A stretch of DNA of 64,000 nucleotides. Source: Polaromonas sp. GTDB lineage: Bacteria > Pseudomonadota > Gammaproteobacteria > Burkholderiales > Burkholderiaceae_C. Both the position numbers and the translations under genes were made by a program. Positions 27,709 to 36,771 of the stretch are shown here, in pieces (the first letter of the stretch is position 1; every line of letters starts with the position of its first letter). The notes below the pieces were generated by a model, which was given only the letters and a program-made list of their open reading frames with translations, made no database searches and was not told the DNA's origin. The stretch lies in contig NZ_JABBPE010000002.1 of assembly GCF_012927455.1 (NCBI RefSeq), positions 248,001-312,000 on the forward strand, given 5' to 3'.

Positions 27709-28803
27709 CTATTTACCTTTTGATTGACCCACATGCGCGACGCCGCGCCGGGTTCCGGCCCAGATGTCCCCGTTAGGGCCAACCGCGACGGCATATACGT
27801 TGTTGTCGAGCAGTCCGGTCGTGCTGTCGATGCTGGTCCAGGTTTTGCCGTCGTAACGACTCAGTCCTTTGTTGGTACCAAACCAAAATACGCCCTTGGC
27901 ATCCTGCGCGATGCTGTACACGATGTCGCCGGCCAAGCCATCCTTGACCGTGAAATTTTTCCATGTCTTGCCGTCGAAGCGGCTGACTCCGCCACCCCAA
28001 GTGCCAGCCCAGACCGATTGATCCTGCGCCACCTGAATCGAAAACACATAGTTGGGGTTGTAAGACGGTGCTCCGTCTTTCGAAGCCATTCCAAGGTCAT
28101 GGCGTGAACGTGTTCCCAACCCGGTATTCGGGCTGGCCAGCAACTTGTTGGGGTTGCCCGCTCCCAAGCCATCCTTGTGCGTCCATGACTTCCAGGTCTT
28201 GCCGTCCAACATGGAGACACCGCCCTCGGTGCCAAACCACACACGGTCCTTGGCATCAACGCCAAGACCGTACACCCACTCATTGATAAGCTCTTTGACA
28301 TAGGTCTTGAATTTCAGATTCTTCATGTCGACCACATTGGCGCCGGCCCAGGTACCTATCCACAAATCGCCATTCTTCTGGCTGGCAAATGAGTAAATCC
28401 AATAATCGGCTAGGCCGTGCATCGGGAAATAGGTTTTCCATTTGCCGTCGCGGTAGCGCGATACGCCACCCGCATTGGTGCCAAACCACTTGTAGCCTTC
28501 GTGGTCAATGCCGATGGCGAACACGTATTCGTTGGCCAGCCCGCTGTCGCGGTTAAAAGTCTGTCGCAGCTTGCCGGAATTCACATCTATTTCGTGAACC
28601 CCCTTGGATGTTCCCACCCACAGGGCGTTGGTTTTTTGCTCGACTGTCAGAGCGCGGACATAGACGTTGTCGCCAACGTCAAAAGTCTCAATCACATTGA
28701 GCGGCGTCACGCTGTCGGCCTTTTTTCCTTGCTGCGCATGAGTGACATGAGCGGACGTTGCAAGCAGTGCGCTTAACAATAAGTATTTAAACGAACGGAT
28801 CAA
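27709..28803 (-). CDS. Secreted regulator-type beta-propeller protein
   Basis: A 364-residue exported protein. A signal peptide ends HVTHAQQ. About seven propeller units follow, such as LWVGTSKGVHEIDV, KWFGTNAGGVSRYRDG and FWFGTNKGLSRYDG. It is similar in design to the 425-residue neighbour, from which it is seven bases away. Its ATG overlaps the stop of the monoheme cytochrome gene (ATGA). The propeller may be a periplasmic scaffold or sensor for the cytochrome system; no partner domain is present to tell. Confidence 0.82.
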   Translation of the reverse strand: MIRSFKYLLLSALLATSAHVTHAQQGKKADSVTPLNVIETFDVGDNVYVRALTVEQKTNALWVGTSKGVHEIDVNSGKLRQTFNRDSGLANEYVFAIGIDHEGYKWFGTNAGGVSRYRDGKWKTYFPMHGLADYWIYSFASQKNGDLWIGTWAGANVVDMKNLKFKTYVKELINEWVYGLGVDAKDRVWFGTEGGVSMLDGKTWKSWTHKDGLGAGNPNKLLASPNTGLGTRSRHDLGMASKDGAPSYNPNYVFSIQVAQDQSVWAGTWGGGVSRFDGKTWKNFTVKDGLAGDIVYSIAQDAKGVFWFGTNKGLSRYDGKTWTSIDSTTGLLDNNVYAVAVGPNGDIWAGTRRGVAHVGQSKGK

Positions 28804-29150
28804 TGCAAGGTCCTCATGTAGGCGATGACATCCATGATGTCGCGGTCGGACAGAATGCCCCGGAAGGCAGGCATGGCGTTTTTGCCGGAGCGAATGGCGT
28901 TAAGCAGGGTGAAATCGGGGCGCATCATGCCGTCGCCCAGACCTAAATTGGGGGCGCCCGGAATCACGCTTTTGCCGGTTGCGCCGTGACAAGTCACACA
29001 GTTGGTTGTATACAGCTGCCTGCCTTTAAAGGTGTCGGCGGCATGCAGCGCGCCACCCGCCGTCAGCAACACGTATCCGATCACCGCCGCGCCGGCTAGC
29101 CGCCCCGCTCCGGGCATTGTGCTGGCCCGGCCTTTCATATCTGGTTTCAT
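28800..29150 (-). CDS. Monoheme class I cytochrome c
   Basis: A 116-residue periplasmic electron carrier. It has an N-terminal hydrophobic export segment ending ALHAADT, heme motif CVTCHGATGKSV near residue 50, and a likely axial Met in KNAMPAFRG. The C-terminal helix DIMDVIAYMRTLH is typical of class I. It overlaps genes on both sides by four bases, so it is translationally coupled to the Sel1 and propeller genes. Confidence 0.92.
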   Translation of the reverse strand: MKPDMKGRASTMPGAGRLAGAAVIGYVLLTAGGALHAADTFKGRQLYTTNCVTCHGATGKSVIPGAPNLGLGDGMMRPDFTLLNAIRSGKNAMPAFRGILSDRDIMDVIAYMRTLH

Positions 29151-29731
29151 TTACCGTTTACCTTTTTCGGTTTGCCCTGAGTGCTCACAGGATCTTTTTT
29201 GTAGGTTGGAGAAAGCGCGACCAACTTTGCTTCCCATGCATCGGCTTGCGCTGCATCGGGAGTCACACCCAGGCCACCAACTCTGTAAGCTCCCATCATC
29301 ACCATCATCGCGGGCAGATGGTTCTTTTCGGCAGCGAGCAAAATATGCGATCGCGCTTCCACCAAATCCTTTTTCACCCCTTCGCCTTTGGCGTACATCT
29401 GTCCCAATCCATATTCACCGGCGGCATCACCCTGCGCAGCGGCCTTGCGGTACCACTCAACAGCTTCTGCATCCTCCTCGGATTTATCGAGGACATCGCC
29501 GAGCCAGACTTGCGCCGGCGCGTAACCCGCGTTGGCGGCCTTTCGCCACAAAGCTATTGAAGCGACCAGATCACCTCGGTTAAATTCCTTGACGGCCTGT
29601 TCGTTGTCTTGCTCCGGCCCAGCCATCGCCAAAGGCGCGACAAGCCCCAACATCAGCGTCAGCGCACCCAACAGTAGCCATTTGTTGTGCATGCCATGCT
29701 TCGTGCCAGTTTGCTTTTTGCTAGTTTTCAT
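29147..29731 (-). CDS. Sel1-repeat periplasmic protein
   Basis: A 194-residue exported protein. I place the start at 29731 (MKTSKKQTGTKHG) because GGAGAAGC lies just upstream; the track start is four codons earlier. A signal segment ends LAMAGPEQ. Sel1-like repeats follow (GYAPAQVWLGDVLDKSEEDA, EWYRKAAAQGDAAGEYGLGQ). Such solenoids mediate protein contacts. The exact role in the cytochrome cluster is unknown. Confidence 0.8.
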   Translation of the reverse strand: MKTSKKQTGTKHGMHNKWLLLGALTLMLGLVAPLAMAGPEQDNEQAVKEFNRGDLVASIALWRKAANAGYAPAQVWLGDVLDKSEEDAEAVEWYRKAAAQGDAAGEYGLGQMYAKGEGVKKDLVEARSHILLAAEKNHLPAMMVMMGAYRVGGLGVTPDAAQADAWEAKLVALSPTYKKDPVSTQGKPKKVNGK

Positions 29732-29761
29732 ATGCTTCTCCATTCCGATTCAAACGATCTC

Positions 29762-29781
29762 GCTTGACCACCGGGTCAAGC
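29762..29781 (-). terminator. Intercistronic hairpin at the regulator stop codon
   Basis: GCTTGACC and GGTCAAGC form an 8-bp stem with a 4-base loop across the stop codon of the sigma-54 regulator gene. With no T-run it may only reduce read-through or stabilise mRNA. Confidence 0.35.
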
Positions 29782-31194
29782 CTGACGAGGGTCGTCTTGT
29801 AGCGCTGCGCTGACCTGCAACAGTCCCAACGTTTCATACTCTTCCAATTTCCGGTAAAGACTGGACAAACCAATTCCCAGCTTTTGCGCCGCTATTCGCC
29901 TGTCACCGTCGGCATCACTGATAGCCTTTCCAATTAGCGCACTTTCAAAGCTTCTCACCTGCTCGCGCAAGTTGTTGCCCGAATCCAGCGGCGTCGTGAC
30001 CGTCGTTCCCACGCCCTTGCCCTTGGCAATCTGCGGCGGAAGATCGGCGCAAGTCACGTGTCCGTCGTCCGCCAGGATCAGCGCACGATCAATCACATTT
30101 TCCATTTCCCGTACGTTGCCCGGCCATTCATAAGCTGCAAGAAGCTCTTCCACTTCAGGATCGATCAGAATCGGAGCGCCTTCGAGCAAACGCTTGGCAC
30201 CTCTTTGAAGCAAGAATCGCACCAATCCGGGGATATCTTGCCGCCGCTCGCGCAATGGGGGCGCATGGATCTGAAAGACGCTCAAACGGAAATACAGATC
30301 CTCGCGAAACTTGCCTTCGGCGACCATCTGCGCCAAATTGCGATTGGTCGCCGCCACGATACGTACGTCGGCGCGCTTGGCCTGCTCACTCCCCACCGGC
30401 CGGATCGACTTCTCCTCAATGACATGCAATAGCTTGACCTGCAGCTGCAGCGGCAACTCACCAATCTCGTCAAGAAAAATGGTTCCCTTGTCAGCCTCCA
30501 GAAAAAGTCCCTTCCTGGCCCTGTCGGCGCCGGTGAATGCGCCCTTGGTATGACCAAATAATTCGCTTTCCATGAGGTTCTCTGGCAGCGCACCGCAATT
30601 GACCGGAATGAAGGCCTCGCTGGCCCGGGGACTCTGCTGATGAATACGCCGCGCAATAACGCCCTTGCCCGTGCCACTTTCGCCTGTTATAAGAACGGTG
30701 CTGTCTGTCGGCGAGACTTTGTCTATCAATCGCTCCAGATCGCGCATAGGCGCTGACGCGAAGCCGAACAAATCCTTTTTCTTACCTAACACCAGGCTCC
30801 GCAAAACACGATTTTCGGCACGCAAACCGCGCAGGTCCGCTATTTTCACGAGCCGGTGCAAAACTTCCTCGTTTCGCACCGGCTTAATCATGTAATCGGC
30901 AGCGCCGGCCTGAATGGCTTCGATCGCGGTATCGACCGACGCAAACGCAGTCATCATGATGAAACTTGTGTCGATGCCGGCAGCGCGCGCGCGCCTCACC
31001 AGCTCGATGCCACTGATGTCTGGCATTTTGATATCGCAAATTGCGACATCAATATCACCTTTGGAGAGCAACTCGAAGGCGTTCAACCCGTTCGATGCCT
31101 GCAGCACGTTGTAGCCTGCCCGGCTTAAATGCGCTGTCAATATCTGTCGGATCGCCGGCTCATCATCAATCACCATGACGTCCATCGATTTCAT
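29776..31194 (-). CDS. Sigma-54-dependent NtrC-family response regulator
   Basis: A 472-residue activator. The receiver has acidic DDEPAI, phospho-acceptor D54 in AICDIKMPD, and KPVRNEE. The AAA+ domain has Walker A GESGTGKG near 168, the sigma-54 contact loop GAFTGA near 218 and Walker B GTIFLDEIGE. The Fis-type helix-turn-helix RRIAAQKLGIGLSSLYRKLEE is near 445. The intact GAFTGA loop means it should activate -24/-12 promoters, several of which I find in front of cytochrome units in this window. Its ATG overlaps the kinase stop. Confidence 0.95.
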   Translation of the reverse strand: MKSMDVMVIDDEPAIRQILTAHLSRAGYNVLQASNGLNAFELLSKGDIDVAICDIKMPDISGIELVRRARAAGIDTSFIMMTAFASVDTAIEAIQAGAADYMIKPVRNEEVLHRLVKIADLRGLRAENRVLRSLVLGKKKDLFGFASAPMRDLERLIDKVSPTDSTVLITGESGTGKGVIARRIHQQSPRASEAFIPVNCGALPENLMESELFGHTKGAFTGADRARKGLFLEADKGTIFLDEIGELPLQLQVKLLHVIEEKSIRPVGSEQAKRADVRIVAATNRNLAQMVAEGKFREDLYFRLSVFQIHAPPLRERRQDIPGLVRFLLQRGAKRLLEGAPILIDPEVEELLAAYEWPGNVREMENVIDRALILADDGHVTCADLPPQIAKGKGVGTTVTTPLDSGNNLREQVRSFESALIGKAISDADGDRRIAAQKLGIGLSSLYRKLEEYETLGLLQVSAALQDDPRQA

Positions 31195-32786
31195 ATGGAG
31201 TTCGCTTGGTTGTAGGCAGTTTCAGACAAAGGGAAAAAAACTTGCACCCGGGTTCCCACACCAGGTGTCGACTCAATCTCGATGGTGCCGCCATGTTTTT
31301 TCATAATGGAGTAACACAGGGACAGCCCCAAGCCAGTACCCTTGCCCGCCGGCTTGGTCGTGAAGAAAGCTTCAAACACGCGCACCAAGGTGGCCTGGTC
31401 CATGCCATGGCCGTTGTCTTCAACTTTCATGACGATCCGTTCCAAGTCGCAACGTGTCGAAATGGTGATTGCCGCCGCGCGTCCCTGCATGCCGTCCAGC
31501 GCATCCATGGCGTTGATGAGAAGGTTCATGATGAGTTGAGTCAATTGGTCGGCGACACCATAAATAGCCGGTAACTGCGGGTCAAGGTCGAGCTTCAGTG
31601 CCACGCGCTGAAGACGTTTGTCGTAGCGAATCAAGCTGCTTGTGCTGCGCAATTGGCCATTCAAGTCCAGGAACTGCGGTTCAACAGCCTGCGGCGATGC
31701 GAACTCCGAGATCTCCCGCGTAATGGCGGTCAGGCGCTGCGTCTGCGCATAAATCAGGTCAGGCCTGCATTCGTGGCAGGCCTTCAGCTTCTCCATTTTG
31801 CGTTCGGCCATCTCTTGCGCAATGCCCGAAATAGCGGCGATCGGATTGCCAATTTCGTGCGCCACACCGGCCGCAAGAGTGCCGATTGCCGCCATCTTTT
31901 CTTGATGGAAATACTTTTGTCGTTCCACCATGAGCTCCTTTTCGCGCGTATCCAAAGCACGCTCCATCCCATTGACGGCTGATATCAGTTGCCCGACCTC
32001 GTCATGACGCGTGACTGGAATCGGCGCACCTCGATAGCCTTTCACAATGTCCAGCGCTCTGGCTTGCAAAGTCCGCAAATCGTCTGTCAATCGCCGGAAA
32101 AAGAGCCCAATAATTGCGCCCAGCAAAGCCAGGCCCAACATGCCCAGCATGAATGTAGTGATAGCCACCGAATCGCTATGGGTGCGGTAACGTTCCGACA
32201 ATTGCTTGCGCCGGTCTTGCGATTGTTCGGTCATCGCCCCAACCGAATTTTTTATCTTGATCAATTCCACCACCAGACGATTCAGGTTGTTTCTGGACGG
32301 GTCCTGGCGCGCATCGTCCCAGGCAGCATTCATGTTCACCAAACTCAGTTCTAATTTCGGCAAGCGGCTGACAAGCTCTGCGTGGCGACTCAGAATTGAT
32401 TGCTGATGCATTGCGATGCGTTGCAGTCCAGCACCGCGATCTGGCGCGTCAAAATTAGCAAATATCGCCATCACTGTGTGGAATGTCGAAACATCCACTT
32501 GCTTCAACAGGCCTTCGGCTTCGAGTGTTTGTTGAATTTCATCAAAATCACGAAGCAATAATTCTTTTTGGTGATAAATGAATGCATCTACTATGAGCGT
32601 GTAAATCATCAGCGCCGCAAAAACTATCAGGCCTTTGGTGCGAATCGACAAATTGAAACGGGACGGCTTGCGCGAAGCAGGAAGCATCTGGGTTGGTAGA
32701 TCTGGCGTCGGCGTTCCCGAGGCCGATTTGGCCAGCTCTGCAGAATTAGTAACGGGGACGATTTTTATGAATTTAATTGCGGACAT
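31191..32786 (-). CDS. Membrane sensor histidine kinase, partner of the sigma-54 regulator
   Basis: A 531-residue kinase. Membrane helices lie near residues 50-70 (TKGLIVFAALMIYTLIVDAF) and 205-230, enclosing a periplasmic helical sensor of about 130 residues. HAMP follows. The H-box is AAGVAHEIGNPIAAISG near residue 310. N-box NLLINAMDAL, then VEDNGHGMD and GKGTGLGLSLCYSIMKKHGG complete the ATPase. The dimerisation helix contains KACHECRPDL, a C-H-E-C cluster unusual for this place that could sense redox or bind metal or heme. The gene overlaps tlpA upstream and the regulator downstream. Confidence 0.92.
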   Translation of the reverse strand: MSAIKFIKIVPVTNSAELAKSASGTPTPDLPTQMLPASRKPSRFNLSIRTKGLIVFAALMIYTLIVDAFIYHQKELLLRDFDEIQQTLEAEGLLKQVDVSTFHTVMAIFANFDAPDRGAGLQRIAMHQQSILSRHAELVSRLPKLELSLVNMNAAWDDARQDPSRNNLNRLVVELIKIKNSVGAMTEQSQDRRKQLSERYRTHSDSVAITTFMLGMLGLALLGAIIGLFFRRLTDDLRTLQARALDIVKGYRGAPIPVTRHDEVGQLISAVNGMERALDTREKELMVERQKYFHQEKMAAIGTLAAGVAHEIGNPIAAISGIAQEMAERKMEKLKACHECRPDLIYAQTQRLTAITREISEFASPQAVEPQFLDLNGQLRSTSSLIRYDKRLQRVALKLDLDPQLPAIYGVADQLTQLIMNLLINAMDALDGMQGRAAAITISTRCDLERIVMKVEDNGHGMDQATLVRVFEAFFTTKPAGKGTGLGLSLCYSIMKKHGGTIEIESTPGVGTRVQVFFPLSETAYNQANSI

Positions 32787-33366
32787 TGCTACCCCGCTCA
32801 GTTCGATAAATATCCTCCAGCAAGGCTAACATCTCCGGACTGCTCCAGTCTTGCAGACCAGTAACGCGCCGCACCAAAGTACCGTCTGGCGCAATCAGAA
32901 AAGTCTCTGGATAAACCCTTAGCCCAAGCTGCTTGGACATTTTTCCGTTCGGGTCAAAAAAGTTGCTGAAAGTGACGCCGCCTTGCGCAAGGAACTCGGT
33001 TGCCAACAGAGCGTCGCGGTCGGTAGACAAACCTATCACCGAGAAGCGTTTCGGATCGAGCGTCTGACTCAAGCGTTGCAGGCTGGGCATCTCCTTGCGG
33101 CACGGCGGACACCAAGTGGCCCAAACATTGAGCACCAACACCTTCCCCTGGAAAGCCGGTGTATTGGCGTTTTCGCCCAGCACGTAATTCAACATGAACG
33201 ATGGAAATGCCTGCCCTTCCACCAACTGAGGAGCTACGGATTCCGGCCTTTTACACCCAGCAACCGACATCAACAATACAGCCATGATGGACAGGGCTAT
33301 TCGCTGCGATTTCCTTCGCACAGGAGCCTCCAATATAGCGCCAAAGCAGCGACAAAACCTGACCAT
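32773..33366 (-). CDS. TlpA/ResA-type thioredoxin lipoprotein
   Basis: A 197-residue periplasmic thiol-disulfide protein. I choose ATG at 33366, one base after the ccsB stop; the track start is eight codons earlier. A lipobox-like LLMSVAGCKRP is present. The active site is NVWATWCPPCRKEMPSL near residue 95, and FLIAPDGTLVRRVTG follows. In System II cytochrome maturation, such proteins reduce apocytochrome CXXCH cysteines, which fits its place directly after a CcsA-type gene. Confidence 0.88.
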   Translation of the reverse strand: MVRFCRCFGAILEAPVRRKSQRIALSIMAVLLMSVAGCKRPESVAPQLVEGQAFPSFMLNYVLGENANTPAFQGKVLVLNVWATWCPPCRKEMPSLQRLSQTLDPKRFSVIGLSTDRDALLATEFLAQGGVTFSNFFDPNGKMSKQLGLRVYPETFLIAPDGTLVRRVTGLQDWSSPEMLALLEDIYRTERGSNVRN

Positions 33367-33367
33367 C

Positions 33368-34414
33368 TCAATGCGCGCCCAGGATTGCATCGGGGAGCCA
33401 CAAGCTCAATTGATCATATGAATGCAAGCCTGAAAATATCAAATTAACGCCGAAGAAACAAAATACGGTTACGGCAAATCCGATGATTGCCCACCACGCC
33501 GCGCGCATGCCACTCCAGTGATTGACGTAGCGCAAGTAAAAATAAAACGCATAGGTTAACCAGACAACCAGTGCCCACGTTTCCTTGGGGTCCCATGCCC
33601 AAAATCGTCCCCAGACCTCGTAGGCCGAAACGGCGCCCAGGATGGTTGCAAACGTAAACAGCGGAAATCCCACCAAGATTGCCTGATGTATCAACCGGTC
33701 AATCTTCCACAAATCCGGCAACGATCGCATCGCAAATCCTTCAGTAACACCGTGGCGCTCGGCACGATGACGCAGCAAGTACACCCCACCCAATAGCGCG
33801 GCAACAGCAAACGCGCCATAGCCAAGGAAATTGGTCAAGACATGCGCATGGATCCAGTAACTCTTGAATAATGGCACCTGATAGTCAGGAGCCGCCTGGT
33901 CATTGGAGACCAGCCAAATCTCGAACAACACCGCGCTAACAACAATGGGCATGACAAAAGCGCCTGCCGAACGGGTCCTATAAACCTTCTCCATGACGAG
34001 ATAGATCACTACGGTAATAGCGCTGAACAGCGACATAACTTCGTACAAACCAGCAATCGGCGCCTGACCTACCGGATGCACGTAGAAAGCTTCAACCCTG
34101 CGCACCAGCATACCCAGCGTGAGGCAGATTGCACCGACTGTAGCGAAGCCCGATGCCCAGCGCCCGACCCTTTCAGAAGTGAAGCGAAGATGGCTTAAAT
34201 AAAGGATGGTAGAACCAATCAGCAGCAAATTGGCATAACTAACCAACTGATAGGAAACTAATCGTTCAAACGGCATGCCCAAGCGGGAAGTTCTTGTTGC
34301 CAAATACTCCACCAAAATCATGAGACCCAAGGCAACAACAGCCAATCCAATCCAGAACACCACAGCGGGCATGGAACGGGCCTGCCCCCCATCACGTAAG
34401 CGTTCTGTATTCAT
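33368..34414 (-). CDS. ccsB: CcsA/CcsB-type System II cytochrome c synthase subunit
   Basis: A 348-residue multispanning protein. ATG at 34414 is preferred because GGAGGAAACCAGG precedes it. The heme-handling WWD loop WGRFWAWDPKETWALVVWLT is near residue 265, and histidines on flanking helices (SYWIHAHVLTNFLGYGA, IHQAILVG) are present. It joins with a ResB partner to attach heme to apocytochromes outside the membrane. A second, shorter CcsA-type gene lies at 36772, so this locus has two. It is followed by tlpA. Confidence 0.9.
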   Translation of the reverse strand: MNTERLRDGGQARSMPAVVFWIGLAVVALGLMILVEYLATRTSRLGMPFERLVSYQLVSYANLLLIGSTILYLSHLRFTSERVGRWASGFATVGAICLTLGMLVRRVEAFYVHPVGQAPIAGLYEVMSLFSAITVVIYLVMEKVYRTRSAGAFVMPIVVSAVLFEIWLVSNDQAAPDYQVPLFKSYWIHAHVLTNFLGYGAFAVAALLGGVYLLRHRAERHGVTEGFAMRSLPDLWKIDRLIHQAILVGFPLFTFATILGAVSAYEVWGRFWAWDPKETWALVVWLTYAFYFYLRYVNHWSGMRAAWWAIIGFAVTVFCFFGVNLIFSGLHSYDQLSLWLPDAILGAH

Positions 34415-34735
34415 GACCTGGTTTCCTCCTAGCCCTTGCAATGGCTGATTCTGCGGCACGGGCTCTTTATCTCGTCCCGACGCGATCCGGGCGACGTTCG
34501 CAGTTGACATCCGATTTCCACGCAGACCGTGCCAGTCGGCATCGACGGCGCGTGAAGAATTAGGTTACTTCACCGCGTTTTGCGAGGCGGTTAATCGCTC
34601 GATGCCAGGCCTGTGAAAGACGTTGGGCGGCACTGTTGACCTAAACAAGTTGGAAATCATGCAATTTTTACGCCAACGTTACGTTTATTCGTACTTATTG
34701 TTGAGCTTGCGTCACATTGTTTGCCAAGAATTCCA
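34415..34735. other. 320-base gap between the oxidase-like gene and ccsB
   Basis: No credible gene. It separates two tightly packed minus-strand gene blocks and contains a candidate sigma-54 promoter at 34660-34675, so it probably carries the promoter of the ccsB-to-propeller operon. Confidence 0.6.
34660..34675 (-). promoter_or_regulatory. Candidate sigma-54 promoter upstream of ccsB
   Basis: Minus strand TGGCGTAAAAATTGCA. GG and GC are 12 bases apart as in TGGCACG-N4-TTGCW, with three -24 mismatches (A to G, C to T, G to A). It is about 235 bases before ccsB. Confidence 0.5.
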
Positions 34736-36769
34736 TCAGGGTGACTTTTTCTCGGTAATGGGACGGGGGACCGGGATTTTCTCAATTGCGGGAAGTGACT
34801 TATTGGTGAGCACTGTGGCCACCGACCCTTGTTTTTTCAAGTCCTCTTCCCATTCCCAAATTGCTGCATTGGCCTTGCGCAAATACGGATCGTCTGACTT
34901 GCTCAAATGTACGTAACTGCGCATTGCGCCCAACGCACCTTGCAAATCGCGCAAGCCTTCAAGCGCAACTGCCAGGCCAAAATACGCATTAAGTTGATCC
35001 CGCTTCAAGGCAGTGGCATTTTCAAACGATGTCCTGGCCATGTCGTAACGCTGCAAACCCAACAAGGCGAATCCCATGTTGACATGCGCTTCCGGCATCT
35101 TCGGGGCCAATTCGAGCACCCGATGCAATTGACTTGCCGCGGCGTCGTACTGCTTTAAATTGAGTGAGGCAACACCCTGAGAGAAAAGATGATCAATTTC
35201 GGACTTGCTTTTCAGTGTGGCCGGACCGATTGCATCTTTGCGCGGATCCGCGCCCTGCGCCGTAACGACGCCGCCACTGTCGGCTGGCCAATAAGCTAGC
35301 AGGGTGCCAAGCGTTACAGTCAATGCGGCCGTGAGCGCGATGGCCGACCACCGCACATCGCGCCGGTCCCGGCGTAGCGGTGTTGGCCGCGCCTTGGCTC
35401 GCAGGCTGCGCAAAATATTCAAGACAAACAGCGCAGCCCCGCTGATAGCCAGAAAGCCGCCCAGCCCGGCCAGGCTCATGGCTGCAAAATACGCCGGGTA
35501 CTGAACGATGACATCAACATGCAAGGTTTTGCGCGGCACGCCAAGCCAACCCGACCAGGCAAGAGCCAGTGCCAGAATTACCAAGCCTGAGCCGTACAAC
35601 ACTGGCTGCCAGCGAACCAGACGCCCTTGATAGCCAACCAGCCCGAACGCCGGCAACAACTGGTAGCCGAGCGCCATATAGGCTAGGGTTACCGCGCCGA
35701 CGGTGCCGTGGTAATGAGCGGGCACCATGGTCGTGTCGTTACGAATCATCGCGCCCAAAACGCATCCTAGCAAGAACAGCAGAATCGACATCAACAACGC
35801 TGGCGCTTGCGGCGCCGACCAAACGGCGCGCCCCGCCCGCTTGAGCTGCAGCAACAGGCGCAGCGCCAGCAGCGCGGCTGCTGGCCAGACGCCCAGAGCC
35901 ATTAGCAGCGTGAAGGCACGCCGAAAATCAGGGCTGTCAATGGGATAGGCGAGGTAAATGAAAGGCACGACCAGAACCGGCGCAGCGGCCAGCACCAGCA
36001 GGCCAGCCAGCCACCGGCGCGGCGCAATAGGTTGCTCCAGTACCTGCTCGCCCAGAACGGTCCAGACACTCATCAGCAAGATCACATGGAGGAACTGCAG
36101 GACGTGGCCCGGACCCCACGCCAAAATCTCAAATGCCGCTTGGCTGGGCGGCCACTGCGCCTTGGCGATGGAGGTGATCAATGCGCCCAGCGCTGCCGCT
36201 GCGACAAGCAGTGACAGCAATGCGCCCAGACGCCAGGCCGGTGCTTCTTTTAATCGGCGCACCATGCCGCGCAAAGAAGCTACGCCGCACAGCGCAACAG
36301 CGGCAAGAAACAGCAACAGACCCGTGAGAAACATCGGATGATTGAGAACCGGCACGTAGTTGGCCAGCACCGGCGCGGCGGCGCCAAAAAATAGCGGTGT
36401 CACCATCGAGGCCAGTCCCGCCGCTGCCAGCGCCAGAACAGCCCAGCGTAAAGGGCTCGCCGCAACGCCAGCTGCCAGCGACCAAAAGCCGGAAGCGCAC
36501 GCTAGAAACCAGACCACCACCGCGAGGCTGACATGAAGCACCAGGGCTCGGCCAAACAATTCGCCAGAAGTGGCGACTGTTCCGAACAAGGGTGTGCGCG
36601 CGGCAATCAGCAGCACGGCACACAGTGTCGAGAGCGCGAGTGCGCTCAACGCCAGCAGCAGCCAGCCCCCCGCCACGCCGCGCACATCGGGATGCACCCT
36701 TAGCGCGGACGGCCTATCTGTATCAGTGCCGCGAAAACCTGGCCGGTCGTATTGGGTTGCTGCAGGCAT
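34736..36769 (-). CDS. Heme-copper-oxidase-subunit-I-like membrane protein fused to TPRs
   Basis: A 677-residue protein. ATG at 36769, two bases after the ccsA stop, is preferred to the track start. About 12 membrane helices are followed by a periplasmic TPR domain (residues about 523-640, AASQLHRVLELAPKMPEAHV). Oxidase landmarks are a His in RALVLHVSLAVVVWF near 79, GPGHVLQFLHVILLM near 221 (position of the first CuB His), and VPAHYHGTVGAVTLAYM near 351 (both heme ligands). The His-His pair expected on the next helix is absent; that helix reads LVVPFIYLAYPIDSP. A normal oxygen or NO reductase is therefore doubtful; a heme-binding quinol or cytochrome c interaction module is possible. Confidence 0.75.
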   Translation of the reverse strand: MPAATQYDRPGFRGTDTDRPSALRVHPDVRGVAGGWLLLALSALALSTLCAVLLIAARTPLFGTVATSGELFGRALVLHVSLAVVVWFLACASGFWSLAAGVAASPLRWAVLALAAAGLASMVTPLFFGAAAPVLANYVPVLNHPMFLTGLLLFLAAVALCGVASLRGMVRRLKEAPAWRLGALLSLLVAAAALGALITSIAKAQWPPSQAAFEILAWGPGHVLQFLHVILLMSVWTVLGEQVLEQPIAPRRWLAGLLVLAAAPVLVVPFIYLAYPIDSPDFRRAFTLLMALGVWPAAALLALRLLLQLKRAGRAVWSAPQAPALLMSILLFLLGCVLGAMIRNDTTMVPAHYHGTVGAVTLAYMALGYQLLPAFGLVGYQGRLVRWQPVLYGSGLVILALALAWSGWLGVPRKTLHVDVIVQYPAYFAAMSLAGLGGFLAISGAALFVLNILRSLRAKARPTPLRRDRRDVRWSAIALTAALTVTLGTLLAYWPADSGGVVTAQGADPRKDAIGPATLKSKSEIDHLFSQGVASLNLKQYDAAASQLHRVLELAPKMPEAHVNMGFALLGLQRYDMARTSFENATALKRDQLNAYFGLAVALEGLRDLQGALGAMRSYVHLSKSDDPYLRKANAAIWEWEEDLKKQGSVATVLTNKSLPAIEKIPVPRPITEKKSP

Positions 36770-36771
36770 TT

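Noticed and set aside
34736-36769. Calling the oxidase-like protein a cbb3 oxidase or nitric oxide reductase
   Set aside because: The His-His pair for CuB or FeB is missing by eye and no CcoO/CcoP or NorC partner is adjacent.
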